64,000 nucleotides of DNA from Symbiodinium natans (GCA_905221605.1 CAJNDS010000413.1:341010-405009), one strand, 5' to 3'; counted from the first letter of the stretch, positions 28,501-37,369 are shown. Numbers and translations: made by a program. Notes: generated by a model not told the origin, from the letters alone.

Positions 28501-31500
28501 CCTTCTGCGTAGTATGCATCGTTTTTCCGCACTACCAGATCAGCTTCGTTACCCACATGAACCAGTTCGGCATACAATGCCGGGGAGATAGGGCCCATCT
28601 CTTGTCCCTCATCATACAGTCGCTGCGGGATAAGTTCAACAAGAGCTGGGGTTATACGAGGATCATGCCAGGGCCCAGACCCCACTGACGCACCACAACT
28701 GCTGTCTGCCTCCTCTGGTGCTTCGGGAATCTGCCCAGGGCGCGAGGCCGCAGAGGAGGCGGCCATATTGGTGAGGAATGCAGAACCCATCGGCCTTGGC
28801 GCCAAACCCATCGGCCTTCCGGTTGATGTCAGGAGAGCCCTAGCATCTTGTTGGACCCATCCTGCCTCCAGAAGGTCTTCAAGGTAAAGTCGGTCAAGGT
28901 CGGCCAAGGTTTCAACCCCTAAATTCCCCAAAGCTTCTACCTTCTCCCCTTGCCCCAAGTACATTAAAACCCTGATGAGCTCCTCATCTTCGACGTGACC
29001 CAGGTGGCTTGGCAGTGAACCTTGAGTCTCTTGGGCGGAAGTGTCAAGTGAGGAGACCTGGCCTGACGCACTGGAGCTTCCGGGTGACAGACTGCCTCCG
29101 GCGAGGGTGTCGCTCTCCCCATCTTGGGGTGCGGTACCGCTTGAGGAGGAGGAGGACGATGCAAGGTTCTGGGGCCTAAGCATAGCAACCTGGGGCCTAG
29201 GGGGAACCCTAAACCCTAAGTCTTGCAGCTGCGGCGCAAGGGAGGTATCCCAACCCCGGGGCGTGTAACCAGCAAGCATCCAACGCCTGGTGCGGACAAC
29301 GGAATGCCATTTGCGGGCATCAAACGTCACCAGCTTTTTAGAGACTTCGGTTACACGACCTGAGTGCTCTCTGCCAGTGGAGTCGCAGACCGTCAAGTCG
29401 AAGGTGGTACCCCCCCCCTTTACAGGGTTGCTTTCCGCAGTTCCCTCGGTCCAAAGGTGGACGTGGTCGAGGCACAAAAGGTGGTTATGTGTCCCCTGCT
29501 CATTGTTTAGATCCCTATGTGGAGGGACCTCGTCTGACTGGATGACGACGAGAGACGTCCAAGTGGCAGGGTCGGCAGAACAGTCTGAGGTCTCCGGACT
29601 GGAGCGGGCAATCATTTCGTTCAGATACCTAGTCAGCCACGGGTGATCACTGGTGCACAAGGTGATTCCCTTCTTAATGCTACCATAGGCGTAGGCTCCT
29701 AGGATGCATCCTGCATGACCACCCCTCCCCTTCCCGATGGCTGTTCCAGGCTTCTTCCAGGACCCAAAAACATGGTCTAGGAGTTCACATGCGATTTCAG
29801 GCCGGAAATCCTCTTCAGCAAGAAGGCTTCTCGCCTCCTCCTCCCCTCGAACTTCAAGCCGAACAGCTCGCACCGCGGTTTTCCTGACAATCCTCCTCCT
29901 TGCTGGGGACGGCTTAGGCAGGGGAGCCGCGGAGGCCGGAACTCCTGGTGTCTTCCTAGTAACTCTGAAGGCAGGGGCGGCAAAGGCACTAGGAGCTGCT
30001 TCTGACTGTAGTGGGCCTTTCTCGTGGGGGAACCTGTCGGCCTCGGGCAAGTCTCGCTCCGGGTCGTAGCTCACGCTGGAGGCAGGCGGGCGGGACTCAA
30101 TCCCATCAGCAACGACAGCAGGGAGGCGATCCCCGAGGTGTTGCTCGGCATCCACAAGGTCAGACCTTACGTTCTTAACCACTATTAGGTTACCATCCCC
30201 CTTTAGAACCACATGACCATCAACTACGACCTGTGACGGGCACATGTATCTCCCATCGGCCCACGGTTCCCACGGCTTCAGGTGTCCCGGCAACACCGGT
30301 CGCTTGTATGTCACTTGTTGGCCAAAGTAGGCAGGGAGACGCTTGCTGGTGGACATGCTCAGGTGTGTTGCAGTGGCGTAGCTCATGGCAAGAGGCCAGA
30401 ACTTGCGATCGAGGCGGGCTGCTGTCAAGAGACATCTCGTCCTTTGTTTGACCCATCCCACGATCCTCTCAGCGAGTCCGTTGGCCCTTTTATCGTGAGG
30501 TTCAGACATTCTCACGGAGATTCCATGATCGCTGCAGAAGTTCTTTACTCCATCACTGAGGAATTCTCTGCCTTGGTCTGTGTGTAGGGAACGCACCGGA
30601 AATCCCAGCTGTTGTATCTCGCTAACGATGGAGTGAAGAGCGGGGATTATCGCAGTGGCCTTCTTGGAGGGGATTGGCCTAGCAAAGCGAAGCACGGTCT
30701 GAGGCACTGGCTCCTGTAAGAAGGCTATGGTTTGCCTGAGGGCTTGGAGATCATACCGGTCGTCCTCCTCTAGCTCCTGGGCTTCAACCTCACAGCTGAC
30801 TAGGTCTTCGGACTCATCTCCGGTGTGAACCCGCTCCCAGGCAGGGTCGTCAGAGGCCAAGTGTGAGTGTTCAGGGACGCTAGCTTGAGGGACCTCCTCG
30901 AGTGGATCAGGACTGCGAGTGGAAGGATGTGGACTGGGACCCCTCTCGAGTGGATCGGGACTGCGAGTGGAAGGATGTGAATTGGGACCCTTCTCGAGTG
31001 GATCGGGATTGCTAGTGGAAGGATGTGGACTGTGATCCTTCTCATCAGGCCGAGGTAGTGGGACCTTCGGAACCCCAAGGTCCTTGCCTCCCTCTTTTCT
31101 CATCTCCTCCAGAAGATCCTTGTCGAAAAGATCCCGAAGACTCGCTTCGACATTCCCCCAGCCGTTCTTGTCCAGCAACTCTGTAGGAACCCGAAACGCA
31201 CCCACCAAGGCATAGGCGTGTCTGGCCTTTCCGGCCACACTCTCCTCAGACAAGCCCTTCTCTGGCAGAGGACCGAGCAAGTCACAGGACAGGGAAAATG
31301 AGGCCGGGTAGGGTACTCGGCGGTGTTGGAGACCTACGGCACTTCCGTACACGCAAGCCCGGCAGTCACGCCGGTAAGGCAAGTGCCCCTGTCGGATGTG
31401 GTTCCACCAGCCCCTTTCCTTAGGGTCCAAGGGCTCCTGGATGGAGATGCCATCTCGTTTCAGGCCCTCTTCAATTTCTCGATCCAGGGCTTCAATGGCA

Positions 31501-34500
31501 GCTGCACACGGGTTCTCAGGCGACGGTTGCATGGCTTTCACCATGTTCTGCAGGAGATTGCTCCAGGTGGCGGACGCGCACATCTCCTGGGTTCTGCAGT
31601 TGGTGCTCAACCACACCTCCTCGTTCCCTCGACCCTTAACCACAGGTGGCAGTCCGGCCCACGTCTCAAAACCTTTCCACAATGGACTCTCAGGAATCTG
31701 GCTTGACCGGAAGGCAGCGGTCAAAGGGATGGTGTACTTTCGCATAGCGGTACTCAAGGTCCACAGCCAAGTCACGAGTGCAACAACGTGGGATTGGGAC
31801 CCTGGAGTGGCTTGAATGCCTGCAAGGCGGCCTTGGAGCGCAGCCCACACGAGGGCAGTGTGCACCGGGGACCCTGACTGCAATGACCATTGCTTGGGTT
31901 TCTCCAGGTCTACGGTGACCACCTGGAACCCCCGGCTGAGTAGGGTTTGGTCCTCATTGTGTAGACTATGCTTGCCATGCACAAACCTCAAGACCCAGTC
32001 AGCTGAACCCAGGAGGCTTCTTCGAGTACGCCTCGGCAGGGGCAAACCCTTTAGGACCTTCCAGGCTTCCCTCTCAGTGGTGGGAGTCTGGGTCCCAAGG
32101 TGAACCCGATCCTCAGGAGAGTAAAAGGGCACACTTGCGGCTGCTTGGAGCAGGTCGAGGCGGCTCCCGGTTGCACGGGCCTGGGCTACAACCTGGGCAA
32201 AGGGCTTAGGGGTGCTTAAGGAGGTTAGGGTAACTTGGAGGTTTTCAACCTGATCTTCAAGCTCCTGGAGTCGCTTCATCTCCAACTCTTCAATCAGGCG
32301 TAGTGCCTCAGTTTCCGCTAGAACCGGGCATCCATTCCGGATTCGGACTTGGAGTCGTCCATGCACGGGATGAGTCACCACGATCTTCCCCTTTTTCCAA
32401 GAGATGCTACACCCCAATTGCTCCACGAGAGCCCCGGCGGGGACTATGGCTTGAGAGTGGCTCTTCTCCTCGGTCAGGAGCGTTCCGGCTGCTGTCTGTG
32501 GCATTATTTTAGAAGCACCCCCGGCTAGTCCAACCTCTATGTATGTAACCCCTTTTTCAGCGTCCTCTGGCTGTAGAGCACGAACAGGATGGGTAGCCCC
32601 GCTGTCGATCAGAGCCATTTGCTCCGGATGGTTCAGCTCAGGTGACGAGGGATTCCCTCCAGGACCCCCTAGACTAGCAGCATGAACACTACCTGACACT
32701 GCTTGCACTGAAGGTTTGGCCTCCGGGACCGCCTTTCGAAGGGCATCCAGCTGCGACTGTAGGGCAGCAACGGTGACCGGGGTGCCTGGAACGACAGTCT
32801 GCGCAGAGCTGGAAGTCCCGGTAGGTTTGGCTGCAGCTGGTGGCGGAGAAGGCGGGGACTCGGACACCCCATTCACGTGGAAGGCTTGCAGAACCTTAGC
32901 CGCATCATCCAGTAGGGCATTCACCTTGTTGTGCGGGGAATGGGTGGCTTCAGTTCCGACAGGAGGCTTAGCCTTAGGGTTTGGTTTAGGCTTAGGGCTC
33001 GGGGTTCCAGGCGCGGCAACCTTTGGGCAAGCGGACTTCATGTGTCCAGTCCCTCCACAGGCCATGCATCTTCCCTTGCGGAGGTGGGAAGGGATGTCGG
33101 TCCAGGTATGCGCGTGCGAGCATTTATCCCCCTTATTACAACCTGTCCCCTGCACAAAGAACTTACATGCCCCTTGAGGAAGTGGGACCGATGCCCCTTC
33201 ACCCTTGCCATTGCCCTTCGGACTTGCTCCTCCCTTTCCATTCCCTTTACCCTTGTTCGGCTCAGGTGGATCTGGGCCAGTCACCGCCTGGGCAGACGGT
33301 GTCGATCCTTGCTTGAGCTTGGTCCGAGAAAGTGTTTCAAGCTCGGCGGTCAGGGCAGCATGGTACGACATAACTACGCTTAAGGTGGGCGCAGCTTCGA
33401 TTTTCAAGGTAGCCCTCACCAGGTTTATCCGGAACAGGACTTCAGGGCTTGCTTCCAAGACCGGCTTAACGATCACCCCTAGGGCCTTTGCTAAGATGAG
33501 AGGATCGGGCACCCCCCCACCTAAGGCTTCAACCCTAGTCAACCAGCGCTTCCACCTGCGAAGGCTCTCCAGAGCAGTTTGGGGATTGGTTCCAGGCGAA
33601 GGCTGCTGGAGCTGCTGCAAGGCCATCTCTCGCTCCTGGACTCCACCAGGGGCATACAGAACATGAAGACGGCGCAAGATTGCCAACGGGGATCGAATCC
33701 GGCTAGCAATCAGCTCCTCTCGGACTGACTTGGGGCAGGCACCTAGGAACAATGCTTCGAGCCGCTTGGACACTCGACTCCACCGGGCACAGGTGAGGTG
33801 TTGGCTAGGCGAGGGTACCAGAAGCAGGCGAGCAATGGGGTCGGCTCCCGTGTAACTGGCATACCAGCTGCTGGCCTCTGCTTGCAGGTGGCCCCACAGG
33901 TCTGCTGAGGTGGGCGACATGTCTTCAATGCAAGGAGAGATAGAGTGAAGCCAGTCCGTAAAGACCAAGGAGGAGTCGGCTCCGGGCTCTGCAAGCTTGG
34001 GGAACTCGCTCCAGCTGTACTTCACTTGCTCTACTGAGGATTCCCCTCCAGCGGTTGTCTGCCCCCCGAGTAGGGCCTGCAGCCCTGCGAGGATGGCATC
34101 GGCAGTTGGTCCCGGACTAGGGCCCTCAGAAGGTTGACCTGGCGTTGGAGATGAGTTCCTGGCCCAGGGATTCAAGTAACCCGTCCAGAAGGGTGGTGTT
34201 TGGCCTTGATTGGAGGTCTGTACCTGATCTGCAACCTGCGGCAAACCTGGGACCTGTGGCACCTGTCCTGAGGCCTGAGGCAAGGATGACGGCAAACCCT
34301 GGACAGGTGGCACCTGCGCCAGCTGCAAACCTGGGACCTGCGGCACCTGATGCGAACCTGGGACCTGCGGCACCTGATGCGAACCTGGGACCTGCGGCAC
34401 CTGTTGCAAACCTGAGACCTGCGGCACCTGTTGCAAACCTGGGACCTGCGGCACCTGTTGCAAACCGGAGACCTGCGGCACCTGTTGCAAACCTGGGACC

Positions 34501-35594
34501 TGCGGCACCTGATGAGGATCTGGGACCTGAGGCACCTGCTGCAAACCTGGGACCTGAGGCACCTGTTGCAAACCTGGGACCTGCGGCACCTGATGAGGAT
34601 CTGGGACCTGAGGCACCTGCTGCAAACCTGGGACCTGAGGCACCTGCTGCGAACGAGGCACCTGCTGCGAACCTGGGACCTGAGGCACCTGTTGCAAACC
34701 TGGGACCTGAGGCACCTGCTGCGAACCTGGGACCTGAGGCACCTGTTGCAAGCCTGGGGCCTGAGGCACCTGTTGCAAACCTGGGACCTGCGGCACCTGT
34801 TGCAAACCTGGGACCTGAGGCACCTGCTGCGAACCTGGGACCTGAGGCACCTGTTGCAAACCTGGGACCTGAGGCACCTGTTGCAAACCTGAGACCTGGC
34901 CTGAAAACTGGGCACGACGAGGGGAACGCGAGACACGAGGGTTGTTAGGGTTAGACCACCCGAACCAATCCAACACCTTACTAGCCGTACCACTCCAGTC
35001 CCCCGGCCCCCTAGTCTCCCTACCTGCCAGTCTACTCCTTAGGGCTTCGTTTTCCCTAGCTAGGTACTGCAGCTGCCCTTGGTGCTCACGCCTCAGTGCC
35101 TCAAGCTGGCGATGCACCTCAGCCTGAATGGCTCCAGAGCTGGCTGATGCCTCAGATCTCGGCGGTGGCGGGGGAGTCCAGTCCTGCGGCGTCCGACTCC
35201 GGTACAACAGCGGCGCTGCGGCCTCCATTGCTTCCAACTGCTCCATCATGGGCTCAGTAAACAGTGGTCCTGTCGGGCAGTCTACGCCTCCATCACCACT
35301 TCCTTGAGTTCCTTCTGCCAGCAGAGGCAAGGTCTCTTCTCCCATGCTCGCAGTGCCCACGCTGTAGTAGGCTTCGGGCCCAGAAGAACCTGAGGACACA
35401 GGCTCCTGTCTGACACCTGTAAACGTCTGCACCGTCTCCCAGAGGAAACCGGTTACGCCACGGCTGGAAACTCTCCCAGTCGTAGTTGCAACAGCGTTTC
35501 CACCAGTCTCGCGTGCTGTGTCCGGTTGCTCGGTTCGTAACGCGTTGTCCGATCCCAGCGTCCGGTCCGGTTGTTCGTTGGCTTGTGAGTCCAT
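25533..35594 (-). CDS. Copia gag-pol polyprotein, intact
   Basis: 3353 aa counted from the first in-frame ATG (35594). The frame stays open upstream through the PBS into the LTR, to a TTG at 35837. Domains in order: heptad-rich segment 154-190; about 20 copies of a QQVPQVPGL nonapeptide, 232-429; gag core 525-755; CCCH finger C810/C819/C825/H829; CCHC knuckle C843/C846/H851/C856; protease DSG at D997; integrase HHCC H1399/H1404/C1411/C1414 and DDE D1438/D1673/E1709; possible 2OG oxygenase-like segment around H2026/D2028/H2097; copia-type RT with YVDD at 2750-2753; RNase H D2929/E2970/D3003/D3051; membrane segment 3133-3152; terminal H3321/C3326/C3342/C3345. All catalytic residues I looked for are present, so the element may be functional. 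It ends 44 bp before the 3' LTR. The real start codon is uncertain. Confidence 0.93.
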   Translation of the reverse strand: MDSQANEQPDRTLGSDNALRTEQPDTARETGGNAVATTTGRVSSRGVTGFLWETVQTFTGVRQEPVSSGSSGPEAYYSVGTASMGEETLPLLAEGTQGSGDGGVDCPTGPLFTEPMMEQLEAMEAAAPLLYRSRTPQDWTPPPPPRSEASASSGAIQAEVHRQLEALRREHQGQLQYLARENEALRSRLAGRETRGPGDWSGTASKVLDWFGWSNPNNPRVSRSPRRAQFSGQVSGLQQVPQVPGLQQVPQVPGSQQVPQVPGLQQVPQVPGLQQVPQAPGLQQVPQVPGSQQVPQVPGLQQVPQVPGSQQVPRSQQVPQVPGLQQVPQVPDPHQVPQVPGLQQVPQVPGLQQVPQVPDPHQVPQVPGLQQVPQVSGLQQVPQVPGLQQVPQVSGLQQVPQVPGSHQVPQVPGSHQVPQVPGLQLAQVPPVQGLPSSLPQASGQVPQVPGLPQVADQVQTSNQGQTPPFWTGYLNPWARNSSPTPGQPSEGPSPGPTADAILAGLQALLGGQTTAGGESSVEQVKYSWSEFPKLAEPGADSSLVFTDWLHSISPCIEDMSPTSADLWGHLQAEASSWYASYTGADPIARLLLVPSPSQHLTCARWSRVSKRLEALFLGACPKSVREELIASRIRSPLAILRRLHVLYAPGGVQEREMALQQLQQPSPGTNPQTALESLRRWKRWLTRVEALGGGVPDPLILAKALGVIVKPVLEASPEVLFRINLVRATLKIEAAPTLSVVMSYHAALTAELETLSRTKLKQGSTPSAQAVTGPDPPEPNKGKGNGKGGASPKGNGKGEGASVPLPQGACKFFVQGTGCNKGDKCSHAHTWTDIPSHLRKGRCMACGGTGHMKSACPKVAAPGTPSPKPKPNPKAKPPVGTEATHSPHNKVNALLDDAAKVLQAFHVNGVSESPPSPPPAAAKPTGTSSSAQTVVPGTPVTVAALQSQLDALRKAVPEAKPSVQAVSGSVHAASLGGPGGNPSSPELNHPEQMALIDSGATHPVRALQPEDAEKGVTYIEVGLAGGASKIMPQTAAGTLLTEEKSHSQAIVPAGALVEQLGCSISWKKGKIVVTHPVHGRLQVRIRNGCPVLAETEALRLIEELEMKRLQELEDQVENLQVTLTSLSTPKPFAQVVAQARATGSRLDLLQAAASVPFYSPEDRVHLGTQTPTTEREAWKVLKGLPLPRRTRRSLLGSADWVLRFVHGKHSLHNEDQTLLSRGFQVVTVDLEKPKQWSLQSGSPVHTALVWAALQGRLAGIQATPGSQSHVVALVTWLWTLSTAMRKYTIPLTAAFRSSQIPESPLWKGFETWAGLPPVVKGRGNEEVWLSTNCRTQEMCASATWSNLLQNMVKAMQPSPENPCAAAIEALDREIEEGLKRDGISIQEPLDPKERGWWNHIRQGHLPYRRDCRACVYGSAVGLQHRRVPYPASFSLSCDLLGPLPEKGLSEESVAGKARHAYALVGAFRVPTELLDKNGWGNVEASLRDLFDKDLLEEMRKEGGKDLGVPKVPLPRPDEKDHSPHPSTSNPDPLEKGPNSHPSTRSPDPLERGPSPHPSTRSPDPLEEVPQASVPEHSHLASDDPAWERVHTGDESEDLVSCEVEAQELEEDDRYDLQALRQTIAFLQEPVPQTVLRFARPIPSKKATAIIPALHSIVSEIQQLGFPVRSLHTDQGREFLSDGVKNFCSDHGISVRMSEPHDKRANGLAERIVGWVKQRTRCLLTAARLDRKFWPLAMSYATATHLSMSTSKRLPAYFGQQVTYKRPVLPGHLKPWEPWADGRYMCPSQVVVDGHVVLKGDGNLIVVKNVRSDLVDAEQHLGDRLPAVVADGIESRPPASSVSYDPERDLPEADRFPHEKGPLQSEAAPSAFAAPAFRVTRKTPGVPASAAPLPKPSPARRRIVRKTAVRAVRLEVRGEEEARSLLAEEDFRPEIACELLDHVFGSWKKPGTAIGKGRGGHAGCILGAYAYGSIKKGITLCTSDHPWLTRYLNEMIARSSPETSDCSADPATWTSLVVIQSDEVPPHRDLNNEQGTHNHLLCLDHVHLWTEGTAESNPVKGGGTTFDLTVCDSTGREHSGRVTEVSKKLVTFDARKWHSVVRTRRWMLAGYTPRGWDTSLAPQLQDLGFRVPPRPQVAMLRPQNLASSSSSSSGTAPQDGESDTLAGGSLSPGSSSASGQVSSLDTSAQETQGSLPSHLGHVEDEELIRVLMYLGQGEKVEALGNLGVETLADLDRLYLEDLLEAGWVQQDARALLTSTGRPMGLAPRPMGSAFLTNMAASSAASRPGQIPEAPEEADSSCGASVGSGPWHDPRITPALVELIPQRLYDEGQEMGPISPALYAELVHVGNEADLVVRKNDAYYAEGAFQDVLRGYRVGTNGLDPIVGGLMLRDLARYRRETFGLEGETEESPYTTDSSHTLPEVRALSTLALQRHTSPSPDRVPAVQLNPSILLRLEDVEDSVAVFHRPLGSGASSPFDVPEEVEQLTHLLKVDLYTQDVEGKLEALNGAPLETAYNVSPAEIRRFSDRWKASMVDEFNSLIEKGAIKRVFGEEAARLKRDPSSKVLHTKTVCVAKPGKAGEPFRRKTRIVACGCESEYTDESNLYASGVVADSLRSSLVKAATESWQAHATDIHTAFLLAPLGQAAHQRQYILQPAQVLVDLGIAQEHECWTIDRAIYGLRESPRWWTVFRNQSLLKETIRSLNPEPMGDQPPDASTQEEYDLQQGLVDDNIFKIRRRSDNKHVGLLVLYVDDFLILSDTNVAQAIHAHLQNVLKWECDPLSTATPDRPLRFLGVNIRPLPDDGTSGPGFSLEQEAYIEEVLRGHGFTGPESRVACSKELLCEAFEENPNQQDIRDAQKATGEALWVSQRSRPDISFVVNYMSSMSTRAPKQVLLVAERLFRYLHQTRNHRLELRATTGSEDLIEVFTDASFAPYGSSSYGGILIRLNGAPCMWRAGRLPLIAVSTAEAELQALSEGAIFGQSFQAALQDITDRPAEIVLRCDSTAAIALAQGSSSQRTRHLKVRAAALYQQLQSSMMRLEHCPGDTQLADLFTKSLPGPRLSELAGLVGLTDTRTPESPASSPQANAVASRCLPSVESWVKSLVGCLCIVGGGGQEANGSEEEPVGISDDTYLYVALLIFIIAVLGVWEGLKATRACCSRQGEDGRPQLRALSKREKLRQAVSEAIEREIPSTVTSPSTPATEGLRRRRSSESSSPPPPPLPVAREYHGIFVPPPPPPIIHVHAPSPAASIAPEPVRGTFREVASGSSCVPNPRDSRGAEVTNPVPNSSNRVSQGVQTDPVLVFGHDDKVYLSSSGRAFHENSQCHGGLPRGTSVISKNTCGHCLNRKGRGL
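30898..31036 (-). repeat. 51-bp tandem repeat inside the integrase coding region
   Basis: Three in-frame units encode HPSTRSPDPLE-type peptides, between the first and second catalytic aspartates of the integrase. Confidence 0.85.
34216..34900 (-). repeat. 27-bp tandem repeat in gag (QQVPQVPGL)
   Basis: Roughly 20 in-frame units with HQVPQVPGS/D variants. Long open frames on both strands across it are read-through of the 27-bp (3x9) periodicity. Confidence 0.92.
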
Positions 35595-35784
35595 GGCCCC
35601 ATGCTCTGCACCACCTTCGCGCGTGGCACCATAGGCCTCCAACTCACCATGCTCTGTATCTCCATGGCCAGTCTCACTGGTCTGGAGCCATCCCTGGTGT
35701 CGGGCTCCGACGATCTTGGCCGGTGGCCTTGGCCATTCAGCAGTGGTCTCGCCGAAGTTGTCGGGTCTTGCGGCTCGGCCGTTT

Positions 35785-35798
35785 GGGCCATCATAACC
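35785..35798 (-). promoter_or_regulatory. Putative primer-binding site, half-tRNA type
   Basis: Next to the 5' LTR the minus strand reads GGTTATGATGGCCC. The first seven bases complement CAUAACC, the anticodon loop side of initiator tRNA-Met, as in Drosophila copia and yeast Ty5, which prime from an internal tRNA cut. The following bases need a small bulge to continue pairing. Confidence 0.5.
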
Positions 35799-36162
35799 TG
35801 TAGAAATTAGGCGGGTTGAGGTAGTCGAAGGAGCCAATCACCCAGAGTAAAGAACCCGTGGCCTGCCTCCAAAGTGTTCACCTCCTTGTGCACGAAGTCC
35901 CAACCAGACTCTGCCAACCAAGGGGGTCCATCAACCAGGAGCGCTCTCCCACTTTTTTCACTCTTCGGGCGAAAGCAAAACGTGTAAAGGCAAGGTTTGT
36001 TATGCCTAGCTTAAACACATGCTTCAGCATGCCAAGAGATCATGACTTAACATGATGCGGAGAAATGACCCTTAGTGGACATGTCGTTGCCACTGCTGAG
36101 CCGACACATCCTCGAGGTCGGAAGTCGTTGACCTGCCAGAAATGGGGTGGGGACTTTCAACA
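35799..36162 (-). repeat. 5' LTR of the copia element
   Basis: 364 bp, with the same ends as the 3' LTR. It should hold the promoter, but no TATA box stands out, which is usual for dinoflagellates. Confidence 0.95.
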
Positions 36163-36167
36163 GAACC
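36163..36167. repeat. Target-site duplication, right (GAACC)
   Basis: Matches 25120-25124. Confidence 0.92.
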
Positions 36168-36174
36168 TCATAAT

Positions 36175-36315
36175 AAACCCTAAACCCTAAACCCTAAACC
36201 CTAAACCCTAAACCCTAAACCCTAAACCCTAAACCCTAAACCCTAAACCCTAAACCCTAAACCCTAAACCCTAAACCCTCAACCTAAACCCTAAACCCTA
36301 AACCCTAAACCCTCG
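36175..36315 (-). repeat. Telomere-type array (CCCTAAA)n
   Basis: About 20 units, beginning 8 bp after the target duplication. Confidence 0.92.
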
Positions 36316-36323
36316 CGACTCAG

Positions 36324-36380
36324 GTGAAGGCGCTGGACGCCGTCGGAGCCACCTCTACTCGCGCCGGACCCCCTGCAAAG
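36324..36380 (+). CDS. Candidate exon after the copia element
   Basis: ACTCAG precedes it. The frame reads VKALDAVGATSTRAGPPAK in phase 0, which would follow exon 24351-24451 directly. A Family P element starts just after it. Confidence 0.42.
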
Positions 36381-36387
36381 GGATTAA

Positions 36388-36540
36388 AATGCCCAACGCC
36401 CCTTAGTTAAGGAATTCATGGGTTTCGGGTTTAAGGTTTGGGGTTTAGGGTATGGAATATGCATCAAACTATAAGAGGGGATCCCTCATATGATTTTAGG
36501 TATATCCCGCAATTAAGGGGCTTTAGGGTCTCTTTGGGTT
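36388..36540. mobile_element. Family P long-TIR MITE, degraded copy
   Basis: TGCCCAACGCCCCTTAGTTAAGGAA pairs loosely with the right end AATTAAGGGGCTTTAGGGTC. A short TTTAGGG run interrupts it. Confidence 0.6.
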
Positions 36541-36802
36541 TTTTTCAGGGTGTTCATAGGGGCGTTGGGCTTGTGAAGCAGTGCTTTGAAGCTGTAGAAG
36601 GGGCTGGGCTTCTTTGAGCAAGATGAACTGCCCAAGGGTTTAGGGTTTAGGGTCTAGGGTTTAGGGTTTAGGGTTTAGGGTTTAGAGTCCTTAATTGAAG
36701 AACATACCTTGAATCATATTGAAGATGCCTATTCCTGGGTGCTTGACGTAAGGCGTCTTGCGTAGGTGGAAGGCGCCTCATCAGGGCGTCACATTGCAAT
36801 TC

Positions 36803-37185
36803 TCTAGTACTTGGTACTTATAACCACAGTTACAAGTCTACATATCATTTGCTTCGGGGACTTAGGGGGCTTATAAGTCGAGTTATGCACAGAGTGACAT
36901 GTGGGCATCTTGCGAGGGCGCCCCCCCCCCCCCCCCCCTGCAGTTTTCTGTTCTGGTACCTTCCTGCACACCTAGCTGTCTTTCGGGTCTCGCGCGGGTG
37001 TCACAAGGCAATTTTTTGTGTGTGATTGGAAATCCAGGGACTCAGCTGGCACCATGGACAGGAGACGATCTGGGAGTACTCTGTGGTGCTTTACTGTAAC
37101 TTTAGATCCTTAGCCTTTTTGGGTTTATTGGGTTTCTTAATCAGGCAGCTTAAAAACTAAACTTATAGCTACCCTGCTAAGTGCA
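36803..37185. other. Family G remnant, poly-C and non-genic sequence
   Basis: 36803-36895 is a decayed Family G copy and 36919-36938 a run of 20 Cs. The open frame that follows, to 37099, has no recognisable motif. Confidence 0.4.
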
Positions 37186-37191
37186 GCCAAG

Positions 37192-37301
37192 AGTAGACGA
37201 CCCGGTCGTGTGGGCTCGCGCAGTCGCGAGCCCGCGATCAAGGCAGAGCCAGGAAGCCAAGGAGGCCGCCACTGATCTGGAGGACGATGGCCTGCCTGGA
37301 G
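37192..37301 (+). CDS. Candidate exon, charged
   Basis: Between CCAAG and GGTAAATG (a good GT donor). The frame includes VDDPVVWARAVASPRSRQSQ and ends in phase 1. It joins in frame (G|CC) to 37665-37754. GC-rich and flanked by repeats. Confidence 0.5.
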
Positions 37302-37369
37302 GTAAATGTTTACTTAAACCCTAAACCCTAAACCCTTAACCCTAAACCCTAACCCCTAAACCCTTAACC

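Larger units (their letters stand above)
25125..36162 (-). mobile_element. Full-length Ty1/copia LTR retrotransposon
   Basis: An 11,038-bp element on the minus strand: 5' LTR 35799-36162, one gag-pol frame, 3' LTR 25125-25488. GAACC flanks both ends (25120-25124 and 36163-36167), a 5-bp target duplication. The order integrase then reverse transcriptase is that of Copia/Pseudoviridae. The two 364-bp LTRs differ at one position that I can see, so insertion is recent. It lies antisense to the surrounding plus-strand exons, probably in an intron. Confidence 0.95.

Noticed and set aside
34145-34993. Long open frames on both strands opposite the gag repeats
   Set aside because: Shadows of the 27-bp periodic QQVPQVPGL coding array.
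35453-35794. Separate 113-codon minus-strand protein at the PBS
   Set aside because: Overlaps the gag-pol frame in another phase. More likely incidental, though it starts ATGATG inside the PBS and is mentioned in a finding.
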